DNA from: an uncultured Ellagibacter sp.
GTDB lineage: Bacteria; Actinomycetota; Coriobacteriia; Coriobacteriales; Eggerthellaceae
NCBI RefSeq assembly: GCF_934643285.1
Contig: NZ_CAKUBT010000003.1
Coordinates: 95,242-159,241, forward strand
Length of the DNA: 64,000 nt
Reading direction: 5' to 3'
Shown: positions 1 to 8,718 of the stretch, piece after piece
Layout: each line of letters opens with the position of its first letter
Numbering within the stretch: the first letter of the stretch is position 1
The notes under the pieces: model-generated
What the model was told of the DNA's origin: nothing
Database searches by the model: none
Seen by the model: the letters and a program-made list of their open reading frames with translations, nothing else
Translations under genes and position numbers: made by a program

Positions 1-161
1 GTCGAATGATAGGATTGAATCGGACACGGCCTGCCTCCTAGCATGATTGAATTCGACACCCAAATCATACCGACGGCATGCGCCATGTCCTTTCTCTTTT
101 CTGGACGCGTTCAGCTTTCAAAGTGCGCAAAGAATTTTACGTCACCTGACTAAGGAGCAAA

Positions 162-1004
162 ATGGATAGCAGAAAGGCAAAGGGCATTGCAGCCGATTTT
201 GCCACAACTGGCGCAGAAGCCGTTGTGGAGACAGCGGCAGACAACCTCCCATTGCTCGCCTCGGCAATTCACGACGCAGGCTTTCAGGGTGCCGCCTCAA
301 TCCTCGCAGACGGCGTTGTCGGCGCAGTAGCTCCCGGTGCCCTTGGCCTCGTCTTCGGATGCCGCATGAGGCGAACAGAGCGAAACTTGATTATTCTGAT
401 CGACAAGCTGTCTTCCAATATCGAGATCGTCAACGAAAGATTGGACTCCCTAGAAGCAACTGTTCGGGACAAATACACAAACGGCTCATACAGGGATGCA
501 TTTCTTGACAGCGTGGTCGACGAGAACGAGCCCGAAAAGGTGTCTCGTAATGTCAATGCCTTCATAAACTGCATGGCGCACGGTAGTGCGGGCGACTCAT
601 TTGTCCTAACGCTGTTCGACGATCTGTCGAGGCTCAATAGACTCGACATCCGCGCCCTTAAACTTCACTACTACAATCCCATTACCGGGCATATGGCCGA
701 CGACAGCTTTGATAGGCTGATTCGGGAAGAAGGAATTGACTGCAGTGAGTATAGAATCATTCGCGAAAAGCTATGTCGCTTAGGCCTACTCGAAAGCAAA
801 AACGAGGAGAAGCGGGAAAAGAACCTCGAGGCTGTTCAAAATGCAGTCAGCGAGCTTCTTTCGCAGCTTGGCAAGAGGAACCCCAAAATCCCCAAGCCCC
901 CAAAGCTCCAAAGAATCAGCACCTCTGACTCTTATTCGATTACCTCGCTCGGACGCCGGTATCTTGAATTGATTCGCCCGGTTCAAGAGACAGTTTCAGC
1001 TTAA
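162..1004 (+). CDS. Hypothetical protein with glycine-rich hydrophobic N-terminal segment
   Basis: The 280-residue product is not recognised with confidence. Residues about 35-70 are Ala/Gly-rich and hydrophobic, with GAVAPGALGLVFG just before a basic RMRR stretch, which suggests a membrane-associated hairpin. The rest is charged and probably helical, ending in a Lys/Pro-rich linker (about 235-250) and a short winged-helix-like tail. A hydrophobic N-terminus before a helical domain loosely resembles DUF4393/Abi-alpha proteins, but that is only a guess. An AAGGAG motif lies about 5 bases before the ATG. It sits in a defence island and is followed by the broken gene at 1065. The first 161 bases of the window hold no supported gene. 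Confidence 0.6.
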   Translation: MDSRKAKGIAADFATTGAEAVVETAADNLPLLASAIHDAGFQGAASILADGVVGAVAPGALGLVFGCRMRRTERNLIILIDKLSSNIEIVNERLDSLEATVRDKYTNGSYRDAFLDSVVDENEPEKVSRNVNAFINCMAHGSAGDSFVLTLFDDLSRLNRLDIRALKLHYYNPITGHMADDSFDRLIREEGIDCSEYRIIREKLCRLGLLESKNEEKREKNLEAVQNAVSELLSQLGKRNPKIPKPPKLQRISTSDSYSITSLGRRYLELIRPVQETVSA

Positions 1005-1064
1005 TGCAAATTCGAGCCTTCAAATCGAGGGCAACTGGTCTCTCTAGGTAGACAGGGATATGCC

Positions 1065-1637
1065 ATGACAAATAGAGCGGTAGCAACAAGGCAGCAGGCG
1101 ATTGAGAAGGCCGGCGGATCGCTTGCCTGCAGGAAAAACGATTTCGCCATCAGCGTCTTCAAGAAACTAATTCAAGCAGATGAGCAGCAATCTGAGGCAA
1201 TCATCGAGAAGATTACCGATGTGGCAGTAGCGGCTGACATTGCGAAAGACCTTGGAGTTGGGGCGGAGAAGACGACGCGTTACGTCGTGAACATGACAGA
1301 CGAAATGAAGGATGCCATCGACAGGGGGATCATCAAGCTCGACTCTGACAAGGACGGCCAGTCCTACGCTCAAATCAGGGATGCCGACGACCGTTACGGC
1401 AAGAAGCCATCCATCAGCGAGGAGCTCTCCGGGTAGGGCGTAGACACACATGAAGCGATGAATGTGCTGTAGCTTAAGGCGATTCAGGACTAGCTCGCCG
1501 AGATGGCTGAAATACTTGATGCCGTCAGCCAGGACGTTGAGCTCGTCCTCCAAGGGCAGCAAAACGACAGGATAGGACTCTATATCGCGGGGCGGAACCT
1601 GTTCATCGAGTCTCAAAACAGCAGATCCAACGCTTAA
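1065..1637 (+). pseudogene. Accessory gene interrupted by three in-frame TAG codons
   Basis: The first 123 codons are open. TAG codons then fall at 1434, 1470 and 1491, all in the same frame, and the frame continues as sensible coding sequence through MAEILDAVSQDVELVLQGQQ to TAA at 1635. No frameshift is needed. The helical, Gln-rich tail (the LVLQGQQNDRIGLYIAG part) resembles C-terminal regions of prophage or mobile-element accessory proteins, but no family is certain. Replacing each TAG by Gln (CAG>TAG) gives a plausible continuous protein of 190 residues. The adjacent IS copy may have removed the original 3' end. The gene is either decaying through point mutations or derived from a TAG-recoded phage. 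Confidence 0.6.
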
Positions 1638-1690
1638 GCGGAGTAGGTATGATGAATTGGGCACCAAGTTAAGAGTGGGAAGTGTTCAAG

Positions 1691-2052
1691 ATGACCCAAA
1701 GAAGAAAGCGATACGACAAGCGGTTCAAGGCCTCGGCGGCAAAGGCGGTCCTGTCCGGGGAAATGACGGTCAAAGACCTATCGGAGGAGCTCGGGATAAA
1801 GGACTCGACGCTATGACGATGGGCCTGCGAATACGAGGAGACGGGAGACGACGCGTTCCCCGGAAACGGATCTCCGAAGATCAACAAGGACTACGAGATC
1901 GTGAAGCTCGAGAAGAAGGTCGAGGAGCCCGGGCGCGAGAACGAGATGCTAAAAAATTTCTGGGCCTCCTTGAGTCAAGACCATGCGCGAGGCGCGGGTT
2001 CCTCGAAGGGCATAGGGGCGAGATCGGCCCCATCAAGAAGGCATGCGGGCTG
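1691..2052 (+). pseudogene. IS3-family orfA (HTH) with in-frame TGA
   Basis: Translation from ATG 1691 gives a helix-turn-helix transposase subunit (MTQRRKRYDKRFKASAAKAV, then VKDLSEELGIKDSTL). It is interrupted by TGA at 1814 and continues in frame through RWACEYEETGDDAFPGNGSP and a coiled-coil segment. The homologous remnant at 15420-15700 reads RRWAQEYEE at the same place, so the stop replaces an Arg codon (probably CGA>TGA). The frame runs on to about 2050, where it overlaps the transposase frame. Confidence 0.7.
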
Positions 2053-2817
2053 ATGAAGGTCTCGAAATCCGGTTTCTACGAGCATCTCGGCCGGAAGAAG
2101 TCCAACACCCAGGTAGAGCGAGCGGCACAAGGGCCGCTACGGCTACCGGCGCATCAACCGCGAACTGCGAAAAGCGGCATCGCCGTGAGCGAGAAGCGCG
2201 CGCTCCGCACCATGCGGAAGCTCGGGCTTGCCGGAAGGGGCGCGACCCGAAAACACCGCATCCAGAAGAAGGTCGAGCCGGGAGACCCTCGGCTGAACCT
2301 GGCAGAGCGCGCTTTCTCCGCGGGCGGGCGCAACAGGCCTTGGGTGGGCGGCATCGCCTACATGCCCGCAAGCGAAGGGCGGCTCTATCTCGCGGCCGTG
2401 ACAGGCGCCTTCTCCCGCAAGGTCGTGGGCCGGTCGATGTCCGAGCGCATCACCGGGAAGGTCGCGATCGACGCGATAGGGCGGGCGGTTGGCAGGGAGG
2501 GTCCGCCAGACGACGGCGGCCTCGTCTTCCATGACGACCAAGGCGCGCAGCACGCCTCCCGTTCCTTCCAGAGATGCCTGGACTCGCATGGCATGGTCCG
2601 GTCGGTATCAAGGCCCGGCACGCCGCTGGGCAACGCGGTGGCCGAGTCGTTCTTCAAGACGCTGAAAAGGGAATCGGCGGACGAGAGGAGCTATGGGACG
2701 AGGGACGAGGCAGAGCAGGACATCTTCAAACACATAGAGCTCTATTGCAATAGGGCGCGCATGCATTCCACCCTGGACTGCATGTCTCCAATGGAATACG
2801 AGCGGCAACACGCTTGA
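1960..2817 (+). pseudogene. IS3-family DDE transposase (orfB), catalytically damaged
   Basis: An rve-type integrase core is visible. The region normally reading WVGDITY is WVGGIAY here (about 2343-2360), so the first catalytic Asp is replaced by Gly. The second Asp (VFHDDQGAQH) and the Glu (NAVAESFFKTLK) are kept. Around 2127-2170 the conserved KGRYGYRRINRELRK block is readable only in another frame, so two compensating frameshifts are present. Together with the stop in orfA this predicts no activity. Confidence 0.75.
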
Positions 2818-2918
2818 GGATCCTTAAAAGAAAGTCCAGTTTCTCCTTCCCACTCAAAATCGCCTAACCCGAAACGGTCCAGGATTTCCACCGCAGTCCC
2901 ATATGTTCATTTCTAAGT

Positions 2919-3293
2919 TACCACCCACACTCCAACAAGCGCGTCTGGTGGAAGCGCAAGGAGGGCCACGAGTGGTCCGGCCTCATAGCGAACCGAGCGC
3001 GCAAGGGCAAGGCGGACCCGGGCTGCCCGTACTGCTCGGGGCGCAAGGTGCTCGCCGGCTACAACGACCTGGCCACCACGCATCCCAGCATAGCGGCCAT
3101 GTGGCACCCGCGCATGAACAAGCGCTTGAAGCCCACCGGCGTGCAGGCCGTAAGCCGCAAGCCCGCATGGTGGCGCGGCGGGTGCGGCCACGTCTGCCAG
3201 ATGGCCGTCCGCGACAGGGTGAGGGCCAGGCCGGGCTACTGCCCGTACTGTTCGGGGAGGAAGAGGCCCGAGAGGCCGATAAGGCTCGACTAG
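2919..3293 (+). pseudogene. 3' fragment of a zinc-ribbon repeat protein (DUF4379-like)
   Basis: The frame ending at 3293 encodes two zinc-ribbon repeats: KRVWWKRKEGHEW with GCPYCSGRK, then GYNDLATTHPSIAAMWHP and PAWWRGGCGHVC with GYCPYCSGRK. Paired CxxC knuckles and the GYNDLATTHP linker are hallmarks of the probable zinc-ribbon family PF14311. No start codon or 5' half is present. The fragment begins about 50 bases after the decayed IS3 copy, which suggests the gene was cut during IS-mediated rearrangement. Confidence 0.65.
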
Positions 3294-3452
3294 CCCTCGG
3301 CCCCTCGGCGAGGAAGGAACGGGGGAGGCGTCGGCGCCTCCTGCCTATAGGCGTGATTTTGCGAATATTGGACTGGACGGGTATGTGTGGCAGCTGTGGG
3401 GGTCCGCATCGTTTTCGATGGTTAGATTTATGTATGCGTCGACGCTGATGCG

Positions 3453-3526
3453 AAGAATCGTCCCATTGGGAACTTGCCCCAATGGGACGATTCTTTATCC
3501 GATCTGGAGGCAGTTTTTCGGAGTGG
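3453..3526. repeat. Palindromic dispersed repeat, copy 1
   Basis: A perfect 18-bp stem (AAGAATCGTCCCATTGGG at 3453-3470, its complement at 3478-3495) with a 7-base loop is followed by a conserved flank (ATCCGAT, then TTTTCGGAG). A second copy with the same hairpin and flank lies at 7740-7812. There is no coding potential; it resembles a REP-type or small non-autonomous element. The stretch 3294-3452 holds nothing else recognisable. Confidence 0.7.
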
Positions 3527-3710
3527 CGCTTTACGAGCTCGACGCCGAGCTCAGGGAGATAATGCTCGATGCGCTGCATATGGCGAGTCCCAAGGCAAGT
3601 ATCTTGACGCCTGTTGCTATGCGACATCGAAGGGAGCGGGGCGCGTTCTTGAGGCCATGGGCTTCCCGGCCGAATGGAAGAAAGTGGCCAGATGCAAAAT
3701 CTGAGATCGA

Positions 3711-4121
3711 CTGTCTAAGCTGAATCACCGTTTTAGGCGGATTATTGGCGCCGGAATCGCGTCCGATCCCGGCGCTTTCGGCCAAGTTCTTGACGGAGGC
3801 CCTGCCTTGCTCATGCGCCGCGTCGACGGCGTTTTTCTCGTTCTCATCGAGCTGACGCGACGGTTCGGCTCGGCTGCCCTTGCCTTGCTTTCCGGCCCCC
3901 GCGTCAGCAGGTACGGGAACGGGGTTGCCGCCTTCGTCCGTGTGGGTGACCTGCTCGCCTGGGCGGTCGAAGTGGATGATGGTGGTGTTGACGGTCTGCC
4001 TGTATCCGAATTTCACCCCGGCAGCATTGCAGTCTCTCTTGATGCGCGGGATGCCCGTGCCGTAGCGCTCGATCATTTCCGAGCGGAAGAGCGCCTGGGC
4101 GATGCCGCGATACGACGCAGC
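3711..4121 (-). pseudogene. C-terminal remnant of an AlbA_2/RecG-like regulator
   Basis: The minus-strand frame reads QALFRSEMIERYGTGIPRIK, then AGVKFGYRQT. This is the typical end of the GHKL-like part of COG2865 regulators, which carry an N-terminal AlbA_2 domain. It is followed by a Pro/Gly linker and a partial winged helix (NLAESAGIGR). The N-terminal AlbA_2 domain is missing, and the HTH degenerates after about 3770. A full-length relative lies at 49581-50969. The remnant sits directly downstream of abiEii. Confidence 0.6.
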
Positions 4122-4165
4122 CCGTTTCGCCGGGCGTTTTCTGTCTCATTGATACTCGCTCTGAG

Positions 4166-5056
4166 CTACTCCTCCCAGTTCAGGCTTTCGTGGTCCCAGC
4201 ATAGCCCTCCGCATCGCTGCTCCAACGCAGGGTCGAGCAGCGATGCCGCGAGCTTCGACGCCTCGCCGATGTCGTGCAGGCGCGTGGGGATTCCAGTTTG
4301 CGCGCAGAGCTTTGCGAATTGGCGGGCTTGGGGATTGGCCCATTCTTGCGGAATCGCAAACGACTCTATCGGCCCGATTTTCCTGACAGCCATCTCGCGG
4401 CGCAGGCGCGCCTGTAAGTCGGTGCCGTCGATGTCGCACGTCAGAGTGTAGACAACGATGTCCACGAGGTCCTTGACCCTGGAGGACGCCCGGCCGTTGT
4501 GGCGCTCGGCGAGCGCGCAGAACTTGTCCGCGAGCGCTGCGCCGACCGGATAGACTAGGTAGTCGCATGTATCGAGACCCTTGACGTCTATCCTGTCGGC
4601 CGGTGAAACGGCCTCGGCGCCTTCGAGCGGCACCTCGTCGATCACCAGGTCGATGGCTATTGCCTGCATGCGCTTTGCGCCCAGCATCGGGATGAACCGC
4701 ACCGACAGGCCGCTGCGATACTCGTCATCGGGCTTGATAGGCTCGGCGCCCGCGTACTCGAAGACGACGAAGTCGCCCAGGTCGCGCTGCGCGAGCCTTC
4801 GCAGGTCGGCAAGCGCGCCTTCTATGCTGTCGAGCGTCGAGAGCAGGTCGATGTCGCGCGTCGCCCTGCCGTCGAGCGTGCGTGCGAGCACGCTGCGTCC
4901 GCCCTTGAGCACGAAGGACTTGTTGCCGTCGGCGAAGACCCGGCACAGCAGCCTGTGGAAGTAGAAGCCCGCTATGGCGCGGCCGGTGTCCTGCGGCGAG
5001 GCTTTCGCGGCCTCCTTGACGGCCATCTCCAGCGCTGCAGCTGATTTGTATGTCAT
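4166..5056 (-). CDS. abiEii: AbiEii-type nucleotidyltransferase toxin (type IV toxin-antitoxin)
   Basis: The 296-residue protein has the nucleotidyltransferase signature of AbiEii toxins: FVLKGGRSVLART at about 48-60 and RATRDIDLL at about 65-72, giving the paired metal-binding Asp residues (D68, D70). Known AbiEii proteins act as bacteriostatic nucleotidyltransferases in phage abortive infection. The start at 5056 overlaps the antitoxin stop by 4 bases (ATGA), so translation is probably coupled. Length and motifs look intact. Confidence 0.88.
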   Translation of the reverse strand: MTYKSAAALEMAVKEAAKASPQDTGRAIAGFYFHRLLCRVFADGNKSFVLKGGRSVLARTLDGRATRDIDLLSTLDSIEGALADLRRLAQRDLGDFVVFEYAGAEPIKPDDEYRSGLSVRFIPMLGAKRMQAIAIDLVIDEVPLEGAEAVSPADRIDVKGLDTCDYLVYPVGAALADKFCALAERHNGRASSRVKDLVDIVVYTLTCDIDGTDLQARLRREMAVRKIGPIESFAIPQEWANPQARQFAKLCAQTGIPTRLHDIGEASKLAASLLDPALEQRCGGLCWDHESLNWEE

Positions 5057-5709
5057 GCTTGCGGCCCCCTTCCTGCCATGCCCGCGTCTGCCAGCAGCGA
5101 TGCGAGCGTCCTTTCCCCCTTGCGCCGGCCGTATCTCGACGCGAGCAGCGCTTCCAGCTTGTCGAGGTCGAACGGCCTGCGCCCGCTGCACGCGTCTCGC
5201 AGCGCGTCCGCCACGAGCGAGCGATCCTCGTCGTCCGCCACGAGGTCGAATATCGTCCTCTCCGGTACGGTGACGGGCAGGCCGCTTTCGAATGACACCT
5301 CGTCCCGTGCGATTTTGCGCACCGCGAAGCTCGCGTCCTTGTTCCTGGAGTTGATGCGCCTGGGGGCGTAGATGTGGTACGGGCTGAGGTAGAAGTCGCC
5401 GATGCCGAGCAGCGATGCGGCGGTGGCGCCGCCTACGGCGATGCCGTCCCACGCCCCGGCATGCGCCCTCTCGTGCGTGAGCTCGGCAGGGGCCGTGAGC
5501 TTCCAAATTGCCGCGAGCTCGTCGGTCGGCTCGGAACCCGAGCCGACTAGGCGGTAGGCGCCGCGTGCGACGCGCTCCAGGCGTCCGGCGCGCGCGCCGT
5601 CGTGGAGGGCGTCGCGGGGTATGCCCATCCTGGCTGCCTGCGCCGTCGTGAACACACCTTCCGACTCGGAAAGCTCGGCGATGGACGATATGTGGTCGTT
5701 TCTTTTCAT
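5053..5709 (-). CDS. abiEi: AbiEi-type antitoxin, transcriptional regulator
   Basis: The 218-residue protein begins with the winged-helix domain of AbiEi antitoxins (SESEGVFTTAQAARMGIPRD, residues about 14-33). A C-terminal antitoxin domain follows (GLPVTVPERTIFDLV). AbiEi proteins neutralise AbiEii and repress their own operon. It is first in a two-gene operon and overlaps abiEii by 4 bases. Candidate operator repeats lie just upstream at 5719-5803. Confidence 0.88.
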   Translation of the reverse strand: MKRNDHISSIAELSESEGVFTTAQAARMGIPRDALHDGARAGRLERVARGAYRLVGSGSEPTDELAAIWKLTAPAELTHERAHAGAWDGIAVGGATAASLLGIGDFYLSPYHIYAPRRINSRNKDASFAVRKIARDEVSFESGLPVTVPERTIFDLVADDEDRSLVADALRDACSGRRPFDLDKLEALLASRYGRRKGERTLASLLADAGMAGRGPQA

Positions 5710-5718
5710 GTCTCAATT

Positions 5719-5803
5719 GTAGGGTAATAGCCTACCTTTGCAACTAATTCCTTTTGTTTTTGCGGATAGGGTACCTTCGAGCGGTTAAGATATTTTTTAC
5801 CCT
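5719..5803. promoter_or_regulatory. Candidate AbiEi operator repeats in a divergent intergenic region
   Basis: Between abiEi and the gene at 5841 lie an inverted repeat GTAGG-N7-CCTAC (5719-5735), two direct copies of TAGGGTA (5720-5726 and 5767-5773) and an inverted TACCCT (5798-5803). AbiEi-family antitoxins bind inverted repeats in their promoter, so autoregulation here is plausible. The assignment rests on position and symmetry only. Confidence 0.45.
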
Positions 5804-5840
5804 CGGATTATTTAGCCGTTTTTTCGAAAGAAGGCAAGCC

Positions 5841-6305
5841 ATGGGCTTCTCGTTCAGGCACTCTGCTGGTTTTGGCAAGCGGATGGAGTACCGCATCATC
5901 GGCAAGATGCTGATGGAGGGGCTGGACGGCTACGTTCCCTTGGTCGACGACCATGGCGTCGACTGCGTGGTGAAGAAGGGCGACGGCACCTTCGTCGAGG
6001 TCCGGATCAAGGCGCGCTCGAAAGAGGTCAAGATGGGAGACGGCGCCATGTTCGCCTTCATATCCCACGAGCCGCGCCCAAACTACTACTTCGTGTTCGT
6101 TTCAGAGCGCCTAGACAAGATGTGGATCATGTCCTCTGAGGAATTCCTGAGCGAGATCAGGCCCATCCCGTCGGGGAGAAACGCGGGCAAAAGGAGCATC
6201 AAGTTCAACGGCTACAAGATGAACAAGGCAAAAGGGAAGCGGGAAGAGTATGCGCTCGACAGATACGCGAAATACGAGTGTGCCGACTTCGCGCGTTTTC
6301 ATTGA
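5841..6305 (+). CDS. Hypothetical protein, possible PD-(D/E)XK nuclease fold
   Basis: The start at 5841 follows an AGAAGG motif and gives 154 residues; an upstream in-frame ATG at 5754 lacks a good ribosome site. The segment GVDCVVKKGDGTFVEVRIKA (about 39-58) has the spacing of a D-(X)n-ExK nuclease core (D41, E54, K57), preceded by a helix containing RIIGKMLMEG. Proteins of this type often turn up in defence islands, and this one is divergent from abiE. The C-terminus is Lys-rich. The nuclease call is an inference from one motif. Confidence 0.5.
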   Translation: MGFSFRHSAGFGKRMEYRIIGKMLMEGLDGYVPLVDDHGVDCVVKKGDGTFVEVRIKARSKEVKMGDGAMFAFISHEPRPNYYFVFVSERLDKMWIMSSEEFLSEIRPIPSGRNAGKRSIKFNGYKMNKAKGKREEYALDRYAKYECADFARFH

Positions 6306-6447
6306 GAGTTTGCGTTTTAGTATAGTGGCGCTGCGATAATGGCGGACTTTCTCGTTAAAGGGTTTGGTCCGGCGGTTGGGGCGCCCCGGTTCACGGGAGC
6401 GCTGCTCATCCAGCGGCTACCTATTCCCTGCAGGATTCCGTGAACGG

Positions 6448-6768
6448 CTAATCGCAGAGCCTTGCTACCTCAGCTCCGCATTCCGCGCACCGGCCCTCGA
6501 CGAGCACGCGGCCGTGACGCATGCGCAGCGTGTAGCCGGGCGCGAACTCCGCCGTGCCGCAGTTATGGCAGAACGCGTTGGCGAGCAGCAGCTTGCGGAT
6601 GTGCTCGGGGATCCTCCTCCACTCCCGCAACGCCTCGATCTCCGTGACGCCCTTGCCGCGGCGGAACTCGTCTTCCTCCATCTCCTCGGCGACGAACCTG
6701 GCGATCATCTCCTCGCTTACGTCGTCGGCCCTCATCTGCCGGGCCATCTCCTCGTATTTTGACTCCAT
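6448..6768 (-). CDS. Small zinc-finger-like hypothetical protein
   Basis: The 106-residue product starts at 6768 behind a GAGGG motif. The first half is acidic and helical (MESKYEEMARQM). The second half contains CHNC and, 24 residues on, CAEC, consistent with one four-Cys zinc site. Function is unknown. It lies downstream of the truncated AbiEi-like gene on the same strand. Confidence 0.55.
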   Translation of the reverse strand: MESKYEEMARQMRADDVSEEMIARFVAEEMEEDEFRRGKGVTEIEALREWRRIPEHIRKLLLANAFCHNCGTAEFAPGYTLRMRHGRVLVEGRCAECGAEVARLCD

Positions 6769-6850
6769 GAATTGCCCTCGTTTCTCGCGTGGTTGCCGGT
6801 TGGGGGCGGTCGGCTCGCGGTTGGCTACGGTCAGTTCGCGGTCACCTGAA

Positions 6851-7108
6851 TTACTTGGTGGCGAGCACGGACTCGCCATGCAGGTAGGCCCCGTCGCCCA
6901 CGAGCGCTACGGCCTCGGCGTAGGCGTCGTATGGCGTGGGCACCCAGCGCGCGAGCTTGTACACGCCGTGGCCGCGCCGCAGGAGCCTGCCGTCGGCGCA
7001 CCAGCGGTTGAGCTCGCTGGGCGCCGCGCCGGCTTCTCGAGCCTGCGCGGCGGTGATTATCCCGTGCCCGTCGGCTGCGATGTCGTATATGTCATCGAAA
7101 TGTGCCAT
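6851..7108 (-). pseudogene. Truncated AbiEi-like antitoxin
   Basis: The 85-residue product matches the winged-helix part of the AbiEi antitoxin at 5053-5709 (GIITAAQAREAG, GHGVYKLARW) and stops right after GDGAYLHGESVLATK, where full-length homologues continue with the antitoxin domain. No toxin gene follows. It may be a remnant or a free DNA-binding domain. The following 80 bases hold short imperfect tandem repeats of a CGGTTGG-like motif. Confidence 0.6.
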
Positions 7109-7219
7109 GTCAAAACCTTAACGCATTCGTAAAGCTTTTGACAGCGTTTGTGAGCTTGTCGGGATAGGGGTTTGGCTGCGCGTTGGCTCTCTTTTGCGTC
7201 GCTTTCTTTTCGGCTGGAT

Positions 7220-7276
7220 GCATGCCTGCTCCGTGGAAATGCGGACCAGCTATATGATTCTACGGAGCAGGCATGC
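7220..7276. repeat. 15-bp perfect inverted repeat upstream of a broken gene
   Basis: GCATGCCTGCTCCGT at 7220-7234 is perfectly complementary to 7262-7276, with a 27-base spacer. The right arm overlaps the 5' end of the pseudogene at 7254. It could be a regulator site, a hairpin or the end of a small element. Confidence 0.5.
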
Positions 7277-7670
7277 GAGCGGCCATGCGGGCTTCCAACG
7301 TCTCAAAGGGTCGGTCAAGGGCGTTCCAAACAGCGATGAGTAGACGGTTGCCGAGAAGATGCGGTCTCTGCTGCGCTTCGGCGCCGGATCGATGCGGCAT
7401 AGAGACGTGTTCGTCATTTATTATCGCCTTCGAATCAAAGGAATCGGCGTCGGGGTTCTGGGCTCCTGCACGGCCAAGGACATCTTCGGAGACGAGTCGA
7501 TGCGCGAAGAGGGTTGAGCTGATGTGTGCACCCGTCTTGAAAAATTCTTCTCGGACAGGCGTTGCGTCCGCCAGCTTTCCAGCGCGAAAGGCAGTTGGCT
7601 GGAGCTTCCCGCGGGGAAGGTGACGGCCGGCATCCTCTCCAAGGTCAAGAAATTAATGATGAGGCGCTAG
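7254..7670 (+). pseudogene. Unidentified gene with in-frame TAG and TGA
   Basis: One frame from ATG 7254 to TAG 7668 stays coding-like apart from TAG at 7341 and TGA at 7515. Recognisable stretches include VAEKMRSLLRFGAGSMRHRD, VFVIYYRLRIKGIGVGVLG and, after the TGA, KFFSDRRCVRQLSS and ELPAGKVTAGILSKVKKL. No family is recognised. The absence of frameshifts suggests recent loss by point mutation. Confidence 0.45.
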
Positions 7671-7739
7671 GGTTCCCGGGTTGAGCGGCTCCGCTTGGCT
7701 TGATCTGGATAGGGTTTGTGTAGCCGCAAGCTGTTTGCA

Positions 7740-7812
7740 AAGAATCGTCCCATTGGGAATCTGTCCCAATGGGACGATCTGCTATCCGATTTGAAGGCGG
7801 CTTTTCGGAGCC
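7740..7812. repeat. Palindromic dispersed repeat, copy 2
   Basis: This is the same unit as at 3453-3526: the left arm AAGAATCGTCCCATTGGG at 7740-7757, its partner at 7765-7778 (14 paired bases), then the conserved ATCCGAT and TTTTCGGAG flank. The two copies lie 4.3 kb apart in the same orientation. Confidence 0.7.
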
Positions 7813-7940
7813 GGTTCATTGCCAATGAAGGTGGGCATGAGCTGTAAAAGTCTTGAGGCCCAAACTCCAGAAGGCAGATAGTTCAACTTCCTAGTCGGAG
7901 CATTTCTGCAGGTAATCTTGTTTTTTCGTCTTGACAAAAG

Positions 7941-8050
7941 GGATGTCTGCTGTAGGCCCACGGCCTACAGCAGACATCCAACTACTCGTGTTCGCACGGC
8001 ATCCGCATCGGTGCTCCGACCGCCTCGGCGTGCCGGAGCGGGCAAGGCTG
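7941..8050. repeat. Perfect 18-bp hairpin and dispersed repeat, copy 1 of 3
   Basis: GGATGTCTGCTGTAGGCC at 7941-7958 pairs perfectly with 7962-7979 around a 3-base loop. The right arm runs into a sequence shared with 13730-13800 and 15365-15408: CAGCAGACATC, then a GCTCGCRCGGCATCCGCATCGG-like block split by changes and a GC-rich stem. The rest of 7813-8560 holds no gene that can be supported. Confidence 0.6.
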
Positions 8051-8560
8051 TATTCAGCTTCGATTCAGTCCCCCAGTTTGTCGTCGAGCGTTTCGACAAG
8101 CTGGGAGATCAGTTGTGGAGGAGACGGCAGTGTCTCTGGGCGTGGTGCCTCTCTGTCTATAGGCGCGATTCGGCATCTCTTGGACCAAATGCGTTGTGGC
8201 TGGCTTCGCAGTCTGTTCGCTGCCATCGGACATCGGCGGCAATCGCTCGCGACATTCTGCCGGACGTAAACTGGCCATAATCCGGCTAAAACCGTTCAAA
8301 CGTCACTAAAAGCGGCGATATGGAATCCTGCGAGGTTAGTGCGGGCTTGAGCGCCAACCGACGAAAAAGTCTCTGCGATTATCGACGGTAACGGGCTCTT
8401 CCAAAGGCACGCTTGTCAGGTCGCTATGGTGCCGGCCCTCCTCTCGCCCGCATCGAGGAGTGGGATTGATGTGATAGCCGGAGGGGCGATTTTGCTGCAT
8501 GCTCGCTGCGCGCTGCTTGCCAGATGAACGCGTCATCAAACTTACATGCGCGCGATGAAT

Positions 8561-8589
8561 AGCCCCGATTTTGCCATGAAATCGGGGCT
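8561..8589 (-). terminator. Terminator-like hairpin downstream of the CBASS operon
   Basis: AGCCCCGATTT at 8561-8571 pairs perfectly with 8579-8589 around a 7-base loop. It lies 130 bases after the last CBASS stop codon on the minus strand. A run of T is not obvious, so termination strength is uncertain. Confidence 0.55.
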
Positions 8590-8718
8590 CGGTGTCAAGT
8601 TTCAGGGTGCCAAAAGTTACATCAGTCGCTTACGACCGCTCGTTTATCCTTTCGAGCGGAACAGGCTCCAGTGCCCTTGCTCTCCGCCATGCCGAGCTGG
8701 GCAGTGGCGATTGCGAGC

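Larger units (their letters stand above)
1655..2870 (+). mobile_element. Decayed IS3-family insertion sequence, copy 1
   Basis: An orfA begins at ATG 1691 and overlaps an out-of-frame transposase orfB extending to 2817, the arrangement typical of IS3 elements. A perfect 10-bp inverted repeat (GAGTGGGAAG) lies at 1673-1682 and, inverted, at 2846-2855. The outer boundaries are approximate and no target duplication was found. The element carries several lesions and is almost certainly immobile. A related orfA remnant lies at 15420-15700. Confidence 0.75.

Noticed and set aside
2841..2870. TTCCCACTC near the IS end as another guaA attachment site
   Set aside because: It is explained as the IS3 terminal inverted repeat, matched at 1673-1682, with no guaA-like frame.
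3474..3704. Plus-strand frame with a plausible end (GKYLDACCYATSKGAGRVLE)
   Set aside because: It starts inside the palindromic repeat, overlaps the AlbA_2 remnant on the other strand and has no ribosome site or recognised family.
4166..5716. 516-codon reading of AbiEii with an upstream extension
   Set aside because: The extension is the out-of-frame shadow of AbiEi; the coupled ATG at 5056 gives the normal toxin length.
7813..8545. Several open frames of 60-120 codons on both strands
   Set aside because: They have no ribosome sites, overlap one another and show no protein-like composition; the interval is repeat-rich non-coding DNA.
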